Assembly: GCF_000332295.1 (NCBI RefSeq)
Contig: NZ_KB235930.1
Location: 687,895-751,894 of the forward strand
Direction: 5' to 3'
DNA: 64,000 nt
Source: Fortiea contorta PCC 7126
GTDB taxonomy: Bacteria > Cyanobacteriota > Cyanobacteriia > Cyanobacteriales > Nostocaceae
The notes below the pieces were generated by a model. It was not told the origin of the DNA, ran no database searches, and was given only the letters and a program-made list of their open reading frames with translations. This document shows positions 8,629 through 18,357 of this stretch, in pieces. Each line of letters begins with the position of its first letter. Positions within the stretch are counted from its first letter, which is position 1. The translations under genes and the position numbers were made by a program.

Positions 8629-11301
8629 TTATTCCACCACTTCATTGACTGGGAAGCGATCAATTAGTTGCATGGCGCGGTAGGCGTTGCGCTGTAGAGA
8701 ATTTGGCAGGTTGGGGACATGGGGAATCTGGGATAGCAAATCTAGTGTCCGGCGCAAAATTCTCACGACATCGCCTTCATCCAAGGTGGTGTGTTCGCAA
8801 AGTTGTGTCCACTCTATACCCAAGGCCCACTGCTCGACTAGGGCGATGAGTTCAAACTCTAGCCAGATTGGTAAGGCTACATTGTACCGTCGTTGCAGTT
8901 GGAAGATTTGGCGACGAATTCCCCGCAATTTGGCGAGGGCTTCTGCGACTTCCGGGCTGAGGTCGAAGTGTACTTTGCTATCAGGACGGGGGGTTTCGGT
9001 GACTAAGGCTGCTGCTGCGGCGGCTAGGTGATGTGGATCTAGGCTATCTAATTCACCGCTAGCGAGTACTAAACCTAACCATAATTCATTTTCGCCACGG
9101 ATGGCGGCGGCGACTTGCCCTAATGGTGTGGGCACTAGGTTATCTAAACAGCCGAAATGCTGTAATATTTCAATTAAGCTGAGGAATTCTTCCCAATAAC
9201 GCTGGGATTGTTGCGCTATTTGCTCTTGTAGTACTTGCAGTTCTGCTTCTAGTTCGACACAGCGGGCTTGGCGTTTGAAAATGGCGCCGGCGTTACCGGA
9301 TTGATATAAGGGGTGGGCTTCTAATTGTACTTGTACGGCGGTGACGCGACTGAGCTGTTCTGTCACTTCCTGGGGCACATACAAAGATTCTTCGGGGTTG
9401 GGTATTTGCTGGGCGATCGCTATGGTTTCTTCGTTACCACGGCGTGTTTGTCCTGGTCTGAGCAACAAATCTGGTGGTGGTAATATCTGCGGTGGGACTT
9501 CGATGCGTGGTAATTCGGCGTATAAGTCTGCTATGTCTGTAATATTGGCGACATACCAACGGTTATCACCACCCAAGCATACTAAGTTATGGGTTTCACC
9601 AGTGCCGGGAGTTTGTCCGATTAATACTGCCGTTACAGGTGTGGATAATGTAAAGTTTTTGCCTTTTATGCTCAGTAAAGTTCCGGAGACAGCAAAGCCT
9701 AACATCATGGACAATTGCTCTTGTCGTTGTTCTTGGGCTTGCTCTTGCAGAGTTCTCAATAACTGGCGTTCTACTTTCAAGCGTTGCCGCAATTTCTCAT
9801 AAACAGCTAGTTCATTTTCATCAATGGCGGCAATTTGGGCTTGGAGTTCGGCTAGTTGAGCTTCGACGGCGGCAATTTCATCATAATCTGGGCGCAAATG
9901 TAAGGTAGCCATGTACTGCCCAAAGCTGCGTTCGATCAGTTCCCTGGCTTGTTCAATGGTGTGGGTTTGCAGCAGGTTGAGCACCATGCCGTAACTAGGT
10001 GTAAATTGGCTGACCAAGGGGTCTGGTTTGGAGGTTGCTAAATATGCGGCTTCTTTGGAGCCTTCAAAGGGAGTTTGCAGGGTGACTACATGACCTTGTT
10101 TATCCATCCCCCGGCGTCCGGCTCTACCTGCCATTTGCAGAAATTCCGAGGCGTTGAGGAGGCGGTGTCCGGTGTCGGTGCGTTTGGAAAGGGTGGAGAT
10201 GACTGTTGTTCGGGCGGGCATGTTGATTCCTGCTGCTAGGGTTTCGGTAGCAAATACTACTTTAATTAGCCCTTGCTGAAACAGTTCTTCTACTAAAACT
10301 TTCCAGGCGGGTAAAATGCCGGCGTGGTGAGCAGCTATTCCCCGGTAGAGGGGGGCGATTTGTCCGGAACGTCCGGCTTCGGGGTTGCGGTGTAAAAATT
10401 CGTCAATCTGTACCCGCAATCGGTAGGCTTCATCATTATTGACTAACCATAAATCGCCTACCTCGGCTACGGCTTTATCACAGCCCCGACGGCTGAAAAT
10501 GAAGTAAATCGCCGGTAGCATGTCCCGTTGTTGCAGGTGACTGAGGGTATAAGCGATGCTTGGTGCTTCTGGTCTACCATTTTTGCCTTTGTCCCCTTGT
10601 TTTCTTTTACCCCGGTTGGAGAGACGGGGGTTAATTTTGTTTTTGCTGTCGTTGAGGAGGGGAAATAAGCCTTTGGGGTTGCAGAAGAGAAATTCTAGGG
10701 GGACTGGGCGAAAATCGGAATAAATTAGGTCGGTTGGGCCGTGGACACGGTTGAGCCAGTCGGTGAGTTGGTCGCTGTTGGCGACTGTGGCTGAGAGGGC
10801 TACTAGTTGTACTTCTGGGGGACAATAGATGATTGATTCTTCCCAAACGGTGCCGCGTTGGCGATCGTTCATGTAGTGACACTCATCGAGTACTACGGCT
10901 TCTACGTCTACGAGGGAGATGCCGACTTGCCCGATGGGTGTACCGTAGAGCATGTTGCGAAAAATTTCTGTGGTCATGACTAAAATCGGTGCGTCTCTGT
11001 TGATGGAGGCGTCGCCAGTTAGTAAACCAACGTGGTCAAAACCGAATTTTTCGCGGAAGTCACGTAATTTTTGATTAGATAGGGCTTTCAGGGGGGTGGT
11101 GTAGAATACACGTTTTCCCCGTGCGAGGGCGCGATAGATGGCGTATTCACCAACTAAGGTTTTGCCTGAACCTGTGGGCGCGCACACAACTACGGAGCGT
11201 CCAGCATTCAGGGACGCGATCGCATCTTTTTGGAATTGATCTAGGTCAAAGGGAAAAATCGACGCTAGGTCAATTTCTGGGGATCGTGCAGGATAGTTCA
11301 C
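8629..11301 (-). CDS. Ski2-like DEAD/DEAH-box RNA helicase
   Basis: An 890-residue superfamily 2 helicase. Walker A is CAPTGSGKT (about residue 42), the Walker B box is DECHYM, then SAT, and motif VI is QMAGRAGRRG. A long insertion rich in charged residues (about 215-245) and a coiled-coil stretch (about 480-530, LAELQAQIAAIDENE) follow, and the C-terminal DSHCT-like domain covers roughly the last 180 residues. This is the cyanobacterial/plant-plastid ISE2/Ski2 type, thought to act in RNA processing or decay. It starts with GTG just before NYPARSPEIDLASIFPF, the usual family N-terminus. It is monocistronic in appearance, with its own terminator. Confidence 0.9.
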   Translation of the reverse strand: MNYPARSPEIDLASIFPFDLDQFQKDAIASLNAGRSVVVCAPTGSGKTLVGEYAIYRALARGKRVFYTTPLKALSNQKLRDFREKFGFDHVGLLTGDASINRDAPILVMTTEIFRNMLYGTPIGQVGISLVDVEAVVLDECHYMNDRQRGTVWEESIIYCPPEVQLVALSATVANSDQLTDWLNRVHGPTDLIYSDFRPVPLEFLFCNPKGLFPLLNDSKNKINPRLSNRGKRKQGDKGKNGRPEAPSIAYTLSHLQQRDMLPAIYFIFSRRGCDKAVAEVGDLWLVNNDEAYRLRVQIDEFLHRNPEAGRSGQIAPLYRGIAAHHAGILPAWKVLVEELFQQGLIKVVFATETLAAGINMPARTTVISTLSKRTDTGHRLLNASEFLQMAGRAGRRGMDKQGHVVTLQTPFEGSKEAAYLATSKPDPLVSQFTPSYGMVLNLLQTHTIEQARELIERSFGQYMATLHLRPDYDEIAAVEAQLAELQAQIAAIDENELAVYEKLRQRLKVERQLLRTLQEQAQEQRQEQLSMMLGFAVSGTLLSIKGKNFTLSTPVTAVLIGQTPGTGETHNLVCLGGDNRWYVANITDIADLYAELPRIEVPPQILPPPDLLLRPGQTRRGNEETIAIAQQIPNPEESLYVPQEVTEQLSRVTAVQVQLEAHPLYQSGNAGAIFKRQARCVELEAELQVLQEQIAQQSQRYWEEFLSLIEILQHFGCLDNLVPTPLGQVAAAIRGENELWLGLVLASGELDSLDPHHLAAAAAALVTETPRPDSKVHFDLSPEVAEALAKLRGIRRQIFQLQRRYNVALPIWLEFELIALVEQWALGIEWTQLCEHTTLDEGDVVRILRRTLDLLSQIPHVPNLPNSLQRNAYRAMQLIDRFPVNEVVE

Positions 11302-11435
11302 TCAATCAGATTTGCAACCAGACTGTCTACTATGGTAACGGCTATTTTGTCAACTTCGTTAGGGATTAGGGTAGCTATTTCTGGATGCGTGGTTTTGTGG
11401 TCATTTCTTGGTGGCGAAAACTGTTAAGTAGTGGG

Positions 11436-11480
11436 GGGAACAGGGAACAGGGAACAGGGAACAGGGAATAGGGAACAGGG
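11436..11480. repeat. STRR, 7-bp unit gggaaca, about six copies
   Basis: Six head-to-tail gggaaca-type heptamers (one reading gggaata) and a final ggg. The complementary family tgttccc occurs at 12164 and 27071. Confidence 0.92.
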
Positions 11481-11525
11481 CTTTGAGGTTAGTTCAAAGC
11501 CCTAATGGCGGATGCGGCTATTTTG

Positions 11526-11852
11526 CTATTGCACCACTAATTGGATGTTTTGCAATTGACATTTGGCTTGGGCTGTGCATAGGCGTTCTAATACCTGTTC
11601 TGCGGTCATGAGGCGCTTGAGCACTACTTGACCGATGGTATCGCTGGTGTTGATTGGTGTGAGGGGCTTGACTTCTACGGTGAGAACAGCTTCTTCAACT
11701 CGATAAAGCCACAGTGATTCGTTATGTTCTACAAGACAAATATTCAACCGCTGAATATCTGGTTGGCGTCGCCAAGCGGTAATCTGCCAAAGTCCGTCAG
11801 CAGCCCACACTCTCGCTACAGCCCATCCCTCAGAGAGAAAGAAATACTTCAC
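11526..11852 (-). CDS. Conserved hypothetical cyanobacterial protein
   Basis: A 108-residue soluble protein with no recognised domain. It contains a tryptophan-rich N-terminal half (WAVARVWAADGLWQITAWRR) and a C-terminal helix (RLMTAEQVLERLCTAQAKC). The frame starts with GTG and has good cyanobacterial codon use; a homologue-like feel is from memory only. It lies between the helicase gene and the ABC binding-protein gene, with no partner in the same operon. Function unknown. Confidence 0.6.
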   Translation of the reverse strand: MKYFFLSEGWAVARVWAADGLWQITAWRRQPDIQRLNICLVEHNESLWLYRVEEAVLTVEVKPLTPINTSDTIGQVVLKRLMTAEQVLERLCTAQAKCQLQNIQLVVQ

Positions 11853-12305
11853 GTTTTTAGTCTCACTTTTAGACTTTCAATCTGCCGTTTACAATACCGC
11901 GATCGCTTTGTTCGCTGACGTATACACATTGATGTTTTTCATCAAATCGATGCAGCACTGTTTCTTTGCGGTACTTGACCAACTGTTGATTCATGCTGCT
12001 GGGAGGATGCTAAAAGCTTGACTCAGCTTTTCCCTGATAACTATGAATTTACGACACATTCAGCGATTGTCTGAGATTTTAATTAAATATAAAGTTTTCG
12101 TCTAAGAAGGGAATAGGGAATAGTTAAAAGTTCCTCACTATCCCGGAAGGGGTTATTATCCCCCGTTCCCTGTTCCCTGTTCCCTTTTTATTTAGAGAAT
12201 TACGAATTACAAATATTGTCTAGTTTTTCCAAGATTTTCTAGATTGAGGCTGCTAGTTTTATATGGTCGAGCGATCGGCGTATAGTACAATAGCTGACCA
12301 CTGTG
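11853..12305. other. Divergent intergenic region with STRR
   Basis: About 450 bp without a supported gene, containing a short tgttccc repeat at 12164-12185. It must carry promoters for the 108-residue protein (left) and for the ABC binding-protein gene (right). A short HIP1-rich stretch near 11899 would be only a weak frame. Confidence 0.5.
12164..12185. repeat. STRR, 7-bp unit tgttccc, about three copies
   Basis: Three gttccct heptamers in tandem, the inverse of the repeat at 11436. Confidence 0.85.
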
Positions 12306-13976
12306 ATGAATAATGTTAGCGCTATGAGTTGGTGGGATTTAGCGGTGAAAAAATGGGGTCGGGTGGCGAGATTTTGCTCTTGGTTTTGTTTATGCTTTTT
12401 TTTGGTGGTTAGTTGCGCTCCTCGCCCACAGACTACTACACCGCCATCGGGTGCGGCAAATACCCCTACAGGTGATGGTAGGATTACTATTGGGACGACA
12501 GCGAAGCCAAAAAGTCTCGATCCGGCTGATGCTTATGAGTTGGCGTCCTTGGGTTTGGTGTTTAATATGAGCGATCGCCTGTATACTTACACTCCAGGAA
12601 GCACGGAAATTAAGCTGCAATTAGCAACAGCTTTACCCAAGGTGAGTGCGGATGGTCTAACTTATACTATTCCTCTGCGTCAAGGGGTGGTTTTTCATGA
12701 TGGGACTCCTTTTAATGCGGAAGCGATGGCTTTTAGCATCAAGCGGTTTATTGAAAATAAGGGTAAACCATCATTTTTATTAGCAGATACAGTCGATTCT
12801 GTCAAGGCTACTGGAGCATATGAATTAACTATCAAGCTGAAAAAACCATTTGCAGCTTTTCCCTCACTGTTAGCTTTTCCTGGGGTGTGCGCGGTTTCGC
12901 CTAAAGCTTATGAACTGGGCGCCGGGAAGTTTAAACCAGAAACATTTGTGGGGACTGGGCCTTACAAGTTAGGACAATATGGTAGTGATTCCCTGCGATT
13001 TGATGTATTTGATAAGTATTGGGGAGAAAAACCAGTTAATCGGGGAATTAATTTACAAATTCAAACAAGTCCGGTGAATTTGTTCAATGCTTTCCGCACT
13101 GGTGCTGTGGATGTAGCTTACTTGTCTCTTCAGCCAGATCAAATTCGCAGTTTGGAGGAGGGAAGTAAAAAAGGGGATTGGCAAGCGATCAGCGCTCAGG
13201 GTAGTGTAGTTAGTTATATGGTGTTGAATCGCAATCAAAAGCCTTTGGATCAACCAGAAGTTAGAGCTGCGATCGCTTCGGTAATTGACCGCCCGTTATT
13301 AAATCAACGAGTTTTATTTGGTCAAGCTGATCCACTTTATAGTATGATTCCTACAACCTTCGATGTTTCCCAACCATTATTTAAAGATAAATATGGTGAT
13401 GGTAACGTTGAGCAAGCCAAACAATTATTAACCAAAGCTGGTTTCTCTCAACAAAATCCCGCGAAAGTGCAAGTTTGGTATCCTTCTAGTTCTCCTTCTC
13501 GCTCTTTAGCAGCACAAACACTCAAATCTCTAGTCGATCAGAAGTTGGCAGGACTATTACAATTAGAAATTAACACTGTTGAAGGCCCTACCTTTTTTAA
13601 AGACATCTCTAAGGGTTCATATCCCATAGCTTTGTTAGATTGGTATCCAGATTTTTTAGATCCTGATAATTACGTCCAACCATTTTTATCTTGCCAAAAA
13701 GGTTCAGAAGCAAAAGGATGTGAATCTGGAGGTAGTCAAACCCAAGGGTCATTTTACTACAATGCGACTGTCAATAAATTGATTGATCAGCAACGTCAAG
13801 AGCAAAACCCCGAAGCTCGTAAGCAAATATTTGCTCAAATCCAAACTCAAGTAGCAAATGATTTACCTTACGTTCCTTTATGGCAAAATAAAGACTTTGT
13901 ATTTGCTCAAAAAAATGTGAGTGATGTCCAACTTAATCCCACACAAATTTTGGTATATCCATCTTTGAAAAAATAG
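12306..13976 (+). CDS. ABC transporter substrate-binding lipoprotein, family 5 (peptide/nickel type)
   Basis: A 556-residue periplasmic binding protein. An N-terminal hydrophobic segment ends in VVSCAPRP, a lipobox, so it should be anchored as a lipoprotein. The mature part is the SBP_bac_5 fold: SLDPADAYELASLGLVFNMSDRLYTY, then FHDGTPFNAEAMAFSIKRF and FVGTGPYKL. It delivers oligopeptides, dipeptides or similar solutes to a Dpp/Opp-type importer. A cognate DppB-like permease follows 116 bp downstream; the second permease and ATPases are absent here, as often in cyanobacteria. A GTG three bases upstream is an alternative start. Substrate is not determined. Confidence 0.9.
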   Translation: MNNVSAMSWWDLAVKKWGRVARFCSWFCLCFFLVVSCAPRPQTTTPPSGAANTPTGDGRITIGTTAKPKSLDPADAYELASLGLVFNMSDRLYTYTPGSTEIKLQLATALPKVSADGLTYTIPLRQGVVFHDGTPFNAEAMAFSIKRFIENKGKPSFLLADTVDSVKATGAYELTIKLKKPFAAFPSLLAFPGVCAVSPKAYELGAGKFKPETFVGTGPYKLGQYGSDSLRFDVFDKYWGEKPVNRGINLQIQTSPVNLFNAFRTGAVDVAYLSLQPDQIRSLEEGSKKGDWQAISAQGSVVSYMVLNRNQKPLDQPEVRAAIASVIDRPLLNQRVLFGQADPLYSMIPTTFDVSQPLFKDKYGDGNVEQAKQLLTKAGFSQQNPAKVQVWYPSSSPSRSLAAQTLKSLVDQKLAGLLQLEINTVEGPTFFKDISKGSYPIALLDWYPDFLDPDNYVQPFLSCQKGSEAKGCESGGSQTQGSFYYNATVNKLIDQQRQEQNPEARKQIFAQIQTQVANDLPYVPLWQNKDFVFAQKNVSDVQLNPTQILVYPSLKK

Positions 13977-13978
13977 TC

Positions 13979-14021
13979 AACTGAAGTCTGAAGCCTGAAG
14001 TTTGAAGTCTGAAGTCTGAAA
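13979..14021. repeat. STRR of ctgaagt heptamers
   Basis: About six degenerate copies of a ctgaagt-type heptamer lie between the binding-protein and permease genes of the same transcriptional direction. Confidence 0.85.
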
Positions 14022-14092
14022 TTACCCCGCTTCTGCATCAAGAGTCAAAAATTTAAGTTTTTGACTCTCGACCCTGGAATCATCACAAACAT

Positions 14093-15118
14093 ATGTCTCG
14101 ATCTAAAGCCCTACAATATTACATCATCTCACGTGCACTACTAGCACCACTGCAACTGTTAACTATTATCACGATTGTCTTTCTTTTATTAAGAGCAACT
14201 CCCGGAGATCCTGCAGATGCAATTTTGGGTGGACGTGCGCCAGAAAGTGCGAAAGAAGAGTTAAGAAAACAATTAGGTTTAGATTTACCATTATGGTTAC
14301 AATATTTGAATTATTTAGGAAAATTACTCAGCTTTGATTTGGGGACTTCCTTAACAAGTCGAGGACAAAATGTTGGGAGCATAATTGGACAATATTTCCC
14401 AGCAACGGTAGAGTTAGCAGTGTTTAGTATGGCTGTGGCTCTGATTGTAGGGATTTTAATTGGAACTCTTTCTGCTTCTCGTCCTGGAACAGTTTTTGAT
14501 GTCAGCGGGCGCTTGTTTGGTATTATCACTTACGCACTGCCGATGTTTTGGGCGGGAATGTTGTTACAATTGGTGTTCTCAGTCCAACTGGGGTGGTTTC
14601 CTAACTCGAACCGCTTTCCCCCTAATCTCCCCGCTCCTGGTCATATTACGGGACTGTATACTATTGATAGCTTGTTGAGTGGTAATTTCACTCAGTTTTT
14701 TGTATCATTGCACCATCTGGCACTGCCTAGCCTGACTTTAGGAATTTTGCTCAGTGGCATTTTTGAACGGATTGTCAGAGTGAATTTAAAGCAAACTCTG
14801 CAAGCCGATTATGTAGAAGCAGCTAGAGCCAGAGGGATTAAAGAAGATAAAATTTTAGTGGCTCATGCCTTGAAAAATGCTTTAATTCCCGTAATTACTG
14901 TTTTAGGATTAACCTTTGCTTCTCTACTGGGTGGGGCGATTTTAACAGAGGTGACGTTTTCTTGGCCTGGGCTAGCAAATCGCTTGTATCAAGCCATCTC
15001 CGATCGCGATTATCCTACAGTTCAGGGTGTGTTAGTATTTTTTGGAGCGATCGTTGTCGGCGCGAGCATTTTGATTGATATTTTAAATGCTTACGTTGAT
15101 CCACGCATTCGTTATTAA
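14093..15118 (+). CDS. ABC transporter permease, DppB/OppB-like
   Basis: A 341-residue inner-membrane permease with about six transmembrane helices. It begins with the DppB-type N-terminal helix (LLTIITIVFLLLRATPGDPADAILGG). The EAA loop that contacts the ATPase is EAARARGIKEDKILVAHALKNALIPVIT (about residues 239-266). It pairs with the family 5 binding lipoprotein just upstream to import peptide-like solutes; the partner DppC-type permease and ATP-binding subunits must be encoded elsewhere. The intervening STRR does not interrupt either gene. Confidence 0.92.
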   Translation: MSRSKALQYYIISRALLAPLQLLTIITIVFLLLRATPGDPADAILGGRAPESAKEELRKQLGLDLPLWLQYLNYLGKLLSFDLGTSLTSRGQNVGSIIGQYFPATVELAVFSMAVALIVGILIGTLSASRPGTVFDVSGRLFGIITYALPMFWAGMLLQLVFSVQLGWFPNSNRFPPNLPAPGHITGLYTIDSLLSGNFTQFFVSLHHLALPSLTLGILLSGIFERIVRVNLKQTLQADYVEAARARGIKEDKILVAHALKNALIPVITVLGLTFASLLGGAILTEVTFSWPGLANRLYQAISDRDYPTVQGVLVFFGAIVVGASILIDILNAYVDPRIRY

Positions 15119-15169
15119 GATTTGTTTCAGTTGGTAGTCAAGGGTTTAGCTTTGATGCTTAAATCCTGA

Positions 15170-15796
15170 CTATAAATGCTGGTTGATCAACCCACCGAGT
15201 AAAATCCTGACGACAGTTTCTAACTCTTCAGTCACTCGGTAAAGATTAATTACCTGTTGAAGATTTTGTGTTCGTCTGTGAAGCAGACCGAACTGCCAAA
15301 TATTACCTGTAGTCACAGCTCCCAAAATTTGCGGTTGAGTGGAAAAATCATTCCATTTATCCAGGGCTATCATTTCTGTAGCCAGTTGAGTAAATCCTTT
15401 ATTGATATCCGCTTGCTTGGCTTCAACCACTACTAAATTAGTTGTAGTTCGCAGATAGTAATCTAAATTGCCTTGGAGTTTACTGTCAACCTTAAGACTA
15501 TATTCTATACGTAATTTAGCGCGGGAATAATGAATTAAATCAGTAATAATCGGTGCGATGAGTATTTCTCGGCGCGTAGCTTCATTTTCTAAATCTACAA
15601 ATGGTAATACCTCTTCAATTCTCTGTTTCAGGTCGCTGAGTCTGTCTAAGACGCCAGAATATTGTGGTAAATCCAAAAATTTCCGCTCAAAGGAATAGCC
15701 AAATTCAGCTACTAAATCGTCAACTGCGAACCCTAATTCAAAATAATTACTAAAAGTATATGAGCGATTAGGGTCTAGCAGGGGTGGGCGGCTCAT
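15170..15796 (-). CDS. Putative PD-(D/E)XK nuclease-fold protein, function unknown
   Basis: A 208-residue soluble protein. Residues of the type GNLDYYL followed by VVVEAK (D-x13-EAK) match the core of the PD-(D/E)XK nuclease superfamily, as in the N-terminal part of type I restriction HsdR proteins, and the N-terminal helix-rich region resembles those domains too. No methylase or helicase partner is adjacent, so it is not a complete restriction system. It is common as a stand-alone gene in cyanobacteria (from memory). It is the last of three leftward genes, 64 bp after the nagK-like gene. Catalytic activity is inferred, not shown. Confidence 0.65.
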   Translation of the reverse strand: MSRPPLLDPNRSYTFSNYFELGFAVDDLVAEFGYSFERKFLDLPQYSGVLDRLSDLKQRIEEVLPFVDLENEATRREILIAPIITDLIHYSRAKLRIEYSLKVDSKLQGNLDYYLRTTTNLVVVEAKQADINKGFTQLATEMIALDKWNDFSTQPQILGAVTTGNIWQFGLLHRRTQNLQQVINLYRVTEELETVVRILLGGLINQHL

Positions 15797-15860
15797 ATAA
15801 TTGCTCTTATCTAGCCAGCTAGGGGAATTATTGTTATTTTACACAGAAGTGCGATCGCTA

Positions 15861-16829
15861 TCAATCTCTCTGGGCTAAACTCCTCACCGCCAACAAACCA
15901 GCACCATAAGCAGGTTCATTCCTAGGAAAAATCACTTTCACTTGAGAAAATCGTTGAGCCAGAGATACAGCAAATCTTTCTTGCATTTTACATCGGCTAT
16001 GCCACACACTCCCCGTTGTCACCACTTCCAAAACTGCATCGGGACTAAAAATCGCCTGAATCACAGTATCAGTCGCTTTGACTAATTCCTCTACCGCATC
16101 ATCAATAATTTGGTTTGCAACTTCATCACCTAAAGCTGCTACTAAATCGACAATTTGTGCTAAGGTCGCAATTTTTTTTACACCCCAGTCTCGACGATAT
16201 ACAACTGCAACTAAATCTTCTATACTTGCCAAATCAAGATATTTTTGAAAACACTCAACTAAACTTGTGGGTTTCCCTCTTCCATCATCAGCTTTTAGTG
16301 CTGCTTGCATACCAGCAACAGCAATTTTGTATGCACTTCCTTCATCACCTAAAATATAACCCCAACCGCCGACTTTTTTGACAATTCCCTGACGATTTTT
16401 CCCCAAAACAATCGAGCCAGTACCAGCCGCAACCACAACACCTTCATTATGACCAAGACCGCCGACTAAAGCAATCAAAGCATCATTATAAATTAGTATA
16501 TCCTCTACTGATAACATCCAATTAATCGGTAAAGATTGACTATTTTGTAAATCCTGCAGTATACCTTTGACGACTTGAATATCTCCAGATCGTCCTACAC
16601 CTGCTAAACCCAAACAAAACGCTTCGATTTTCACAGGTTTAGGGATATTTAAGGCATTATCTATTGCTAATTGTATCGCCGATGCTATAGATTTTTGTGC
16701 GGCTATAACACCTATACTATGATAATTAGATGGGCCGGCTATCCCCCGCCCCAAAACTTGATATTGCTCATCCATCAAGATGCAAACAGTTTTACTACCA
16801 CCGCCATCTATTCCCAAAACATAACTCAT
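15861..16829 (-). CDS. N-acetylglucosamine kinase-like protein (BadF/BadG/BcrA/BcrD ATPase family)
   Basis: A 322-residue ASKHA-fold sugar kinase. The phosphate-1 loop is LGIDGGGSKT at the N terminus, the phosphate-2 region is VVAAGTGSIVLG (about 133-144) and the adenosine loop is near EVVTTGSVW. GWGYILGDEGSAY is characteristic of the GlcNAc/glucosamine kinase branch. The expected reaction is ATP-dependent phosphorylation of N-acetylglucosamine released from murein. The gene starts 69 bp after the stop of an AmpG-like muropeptide permease in the same orientation, which supports a peptidoglycan-recycling role. Confidence 0.85.
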   Translation of the reverse strand: MSYVLGIDGGGSKTVCILMDEQYQVLGRGIAGPSNYHSIGVIAAQKSIASAIQLAIDNALNIPKPVKIEAFCLGLAGVGRSGDIQVVKGILQDLQNSQSLPINWMLSVEDILIYNDALIALVGGLGHNEGVVVAAGTGSIVLGKNRQGIVKKVGGWGYILGDEGSAYKIAVAGMQAALKADDGRGKPTSLVECFQKYLDLASIEDLVAVVYRRDWGVKKIATLAQIVDLVAALGDEVANQIIDDAVEELVKATDTVIQAIFSPDAVLEVVTTGSVWHSRCKMQERFAVSLAQRFSQVKVIFPRNEPAYGAGLLAVRSLAQRD

Positions 16830-16898
16830 AAATAATGATTTTTTTATTTAATCATCTGCGCTAGCCATAGTTTAGCACTGTTAAATTAGACTCGATGC

Positions 16899-18158
16899 TT
16901 AACTTTGAGAAATGGCAGATTTTGTTTTTAAGGGAATGAAAAATAGAGCAATCATTCCCGGAATCGTCAGGATGCAAACTAAAACAAAAAATAAGGGATA
17001 TCCCACAGCTTTTTGGATGACACCGCTGATGGCTCCAGGTAACATCAAACCTAAAGCCATAAATCCAGTAGATATCGCATAGTGGGAAGTTTTATAATCG
17101 CCTTGGCAAATATACATCAAATAAACGCTAAAAGCTGTAAAACCCAGACCATAACCAAATTGTTCTAGGGAAACCAAGAGATAAACTAATGGCAATGACG
17201 GTTTAATATAAGCCATGTAGACATAGAAAATATCGGGTAAATTCAAAGCTAGCGCCATTGGTAGTAGACATTTTTTTAATCCATATTTAGAAATCACTAC
17301 TCCTCCTAAAATTCCACCGACAATGAGAGAAAGTACCCCAAAAGTTCCGTATATCCAACCAAATTCTTCTGTTGATATTCCTAAGCCGCCTTGTTCTACT
17401 TTGTCCAACAAAAATAAAGACGCTATTTTCAACAACATCGCTTCACCTAATCTGTAGAGTAAGATAAAGGCTAAAATTGCCCCAATTTTATCTTGCTGAA
17501 AATAGGTTTTAATTACTAGCCAAAAAGGTATCTGATTCAATTGTGTTTGTCTTTGAGTATCTGCGGCGGGTAGAGGTAAAATTAGGCGATGAAAAATAAA
17601 TAAGATAGCAAACAAAATTGCTGAAAAACCTATCGATATAGTCCAACTCAGCGGAATATTATTTAAACTAGTTTCTAGCCTCCCTGCTAAAACCACAAGC
17701 AACCCACTACCAAATAACACAGCTAACCGATAAAATAATGAGCGAATGCCTACAAAAAAGGCTTGTTGTTCTGGATTTAAAGCCAACATATAAAAGCCGT
17801 CAGTGGCGATATCATAAGTAGCAGAAATGAATGCACCGACGGCTAAAGCTGCTAAGGATATAAAAAAGAAATTGGCTAATTGTAATGATAAAGCGACTAA
17901 ACTCAAGCAACAAAACATCGCAAATTGGGTGACAAGTATCCATGTTCTTTTAGTCGAGTAAATATCAACAACTGGCCCCCAAAACATTTTGATTACCCAA
18001 GGAAGATAGAGAAAACTTGTCCAAGCGGCGATTTGGTCGTTATCTATGTTGAGTTTTTTGTAAAAAATAACGGAAACTGTGCTGATGAGGACATTGGGGA
18101 CACCTTCAGCAAAGTAGAGGGTGGGTATATATGTCCAGGGAGATTGGGGTTGTTTCAT
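16899..18158 (-). CDS. MFS transporter, AmpG-like muropeptide permease
   Basis: A 419-residue integral membrane protein with about 12 hydrophobic helices. The N-terminal signature LYFAEGVPNVLISTVSVIFYKK and SATYDIATDGFYMLAL resemble AmpG, the importer of anhydro-muropeptides (GlcNAc-anhydroMurNAc-peptides), also seen in related acetyl-CoA transporters. The kinase gene for N-acetylglucosamine lies directly downstream, and an LD-carboxypeptidase is 2 kb away, so muropeptide uptake for recycling is the favoured role. No AmpD-type amidase or NagZ is visible here. It reads leftward from a divergent region shared with the PG-binding/HEAT protein. Confidence 0.8.
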   Translation of the reverse strand: MKQPQSPWTYIPTLYFAEGVPNVLISTVSVIFYKKLNIDNDQIAAWTSFLYLPWVIKMFWGPVVDIYSTKRTWILVTQFAMFCCLSLVALSLQLANFFFISLAALAVGAFISATYDIATDGFYMLALNPEQQAFFVGIRSLFYRLAVLFGSGLLVVLAGRLETSLNNIPLSWTISIGFSAILFAILFIFHRLILPLPAADTQRQTQLNQIPFWLVIKTYFQQDKIGAILAFILLYRLGEAMLLKIASLFLLDKVEQGGLGISTEEFGWIYGTFGVLSLIVGGILGGVVISKYGLKKCLLPMALALNLPDIFYVYMAYIKPSLPLVYLLVSLEQFGYGLGFTAFSVYLMYICQGDYKTSHYAISTGFMALGLMLPGAISGVIQKAVGYPLFFVLVCILTIPGMIALFFIPLKTKSAISQS

Positions 18159-18357
18159 GAATTTTTTTTAAGAAATGCGTCTTTATACGGTGAAGTAAGC
18201 TAAACAAAGTGTTTTCACTAAACAGCGCTTGACTGTTTTCTGTTCCACCATTGTTCCGTGAGCAATTTTTTCTGGAAGAGAAAGTTAACTTTTAGACCGC
18301 TTGCAGTTATCGTGGTATCGATGAATTAAAAAGTCTTTTCTGTCTAAAGCTTGCCAT

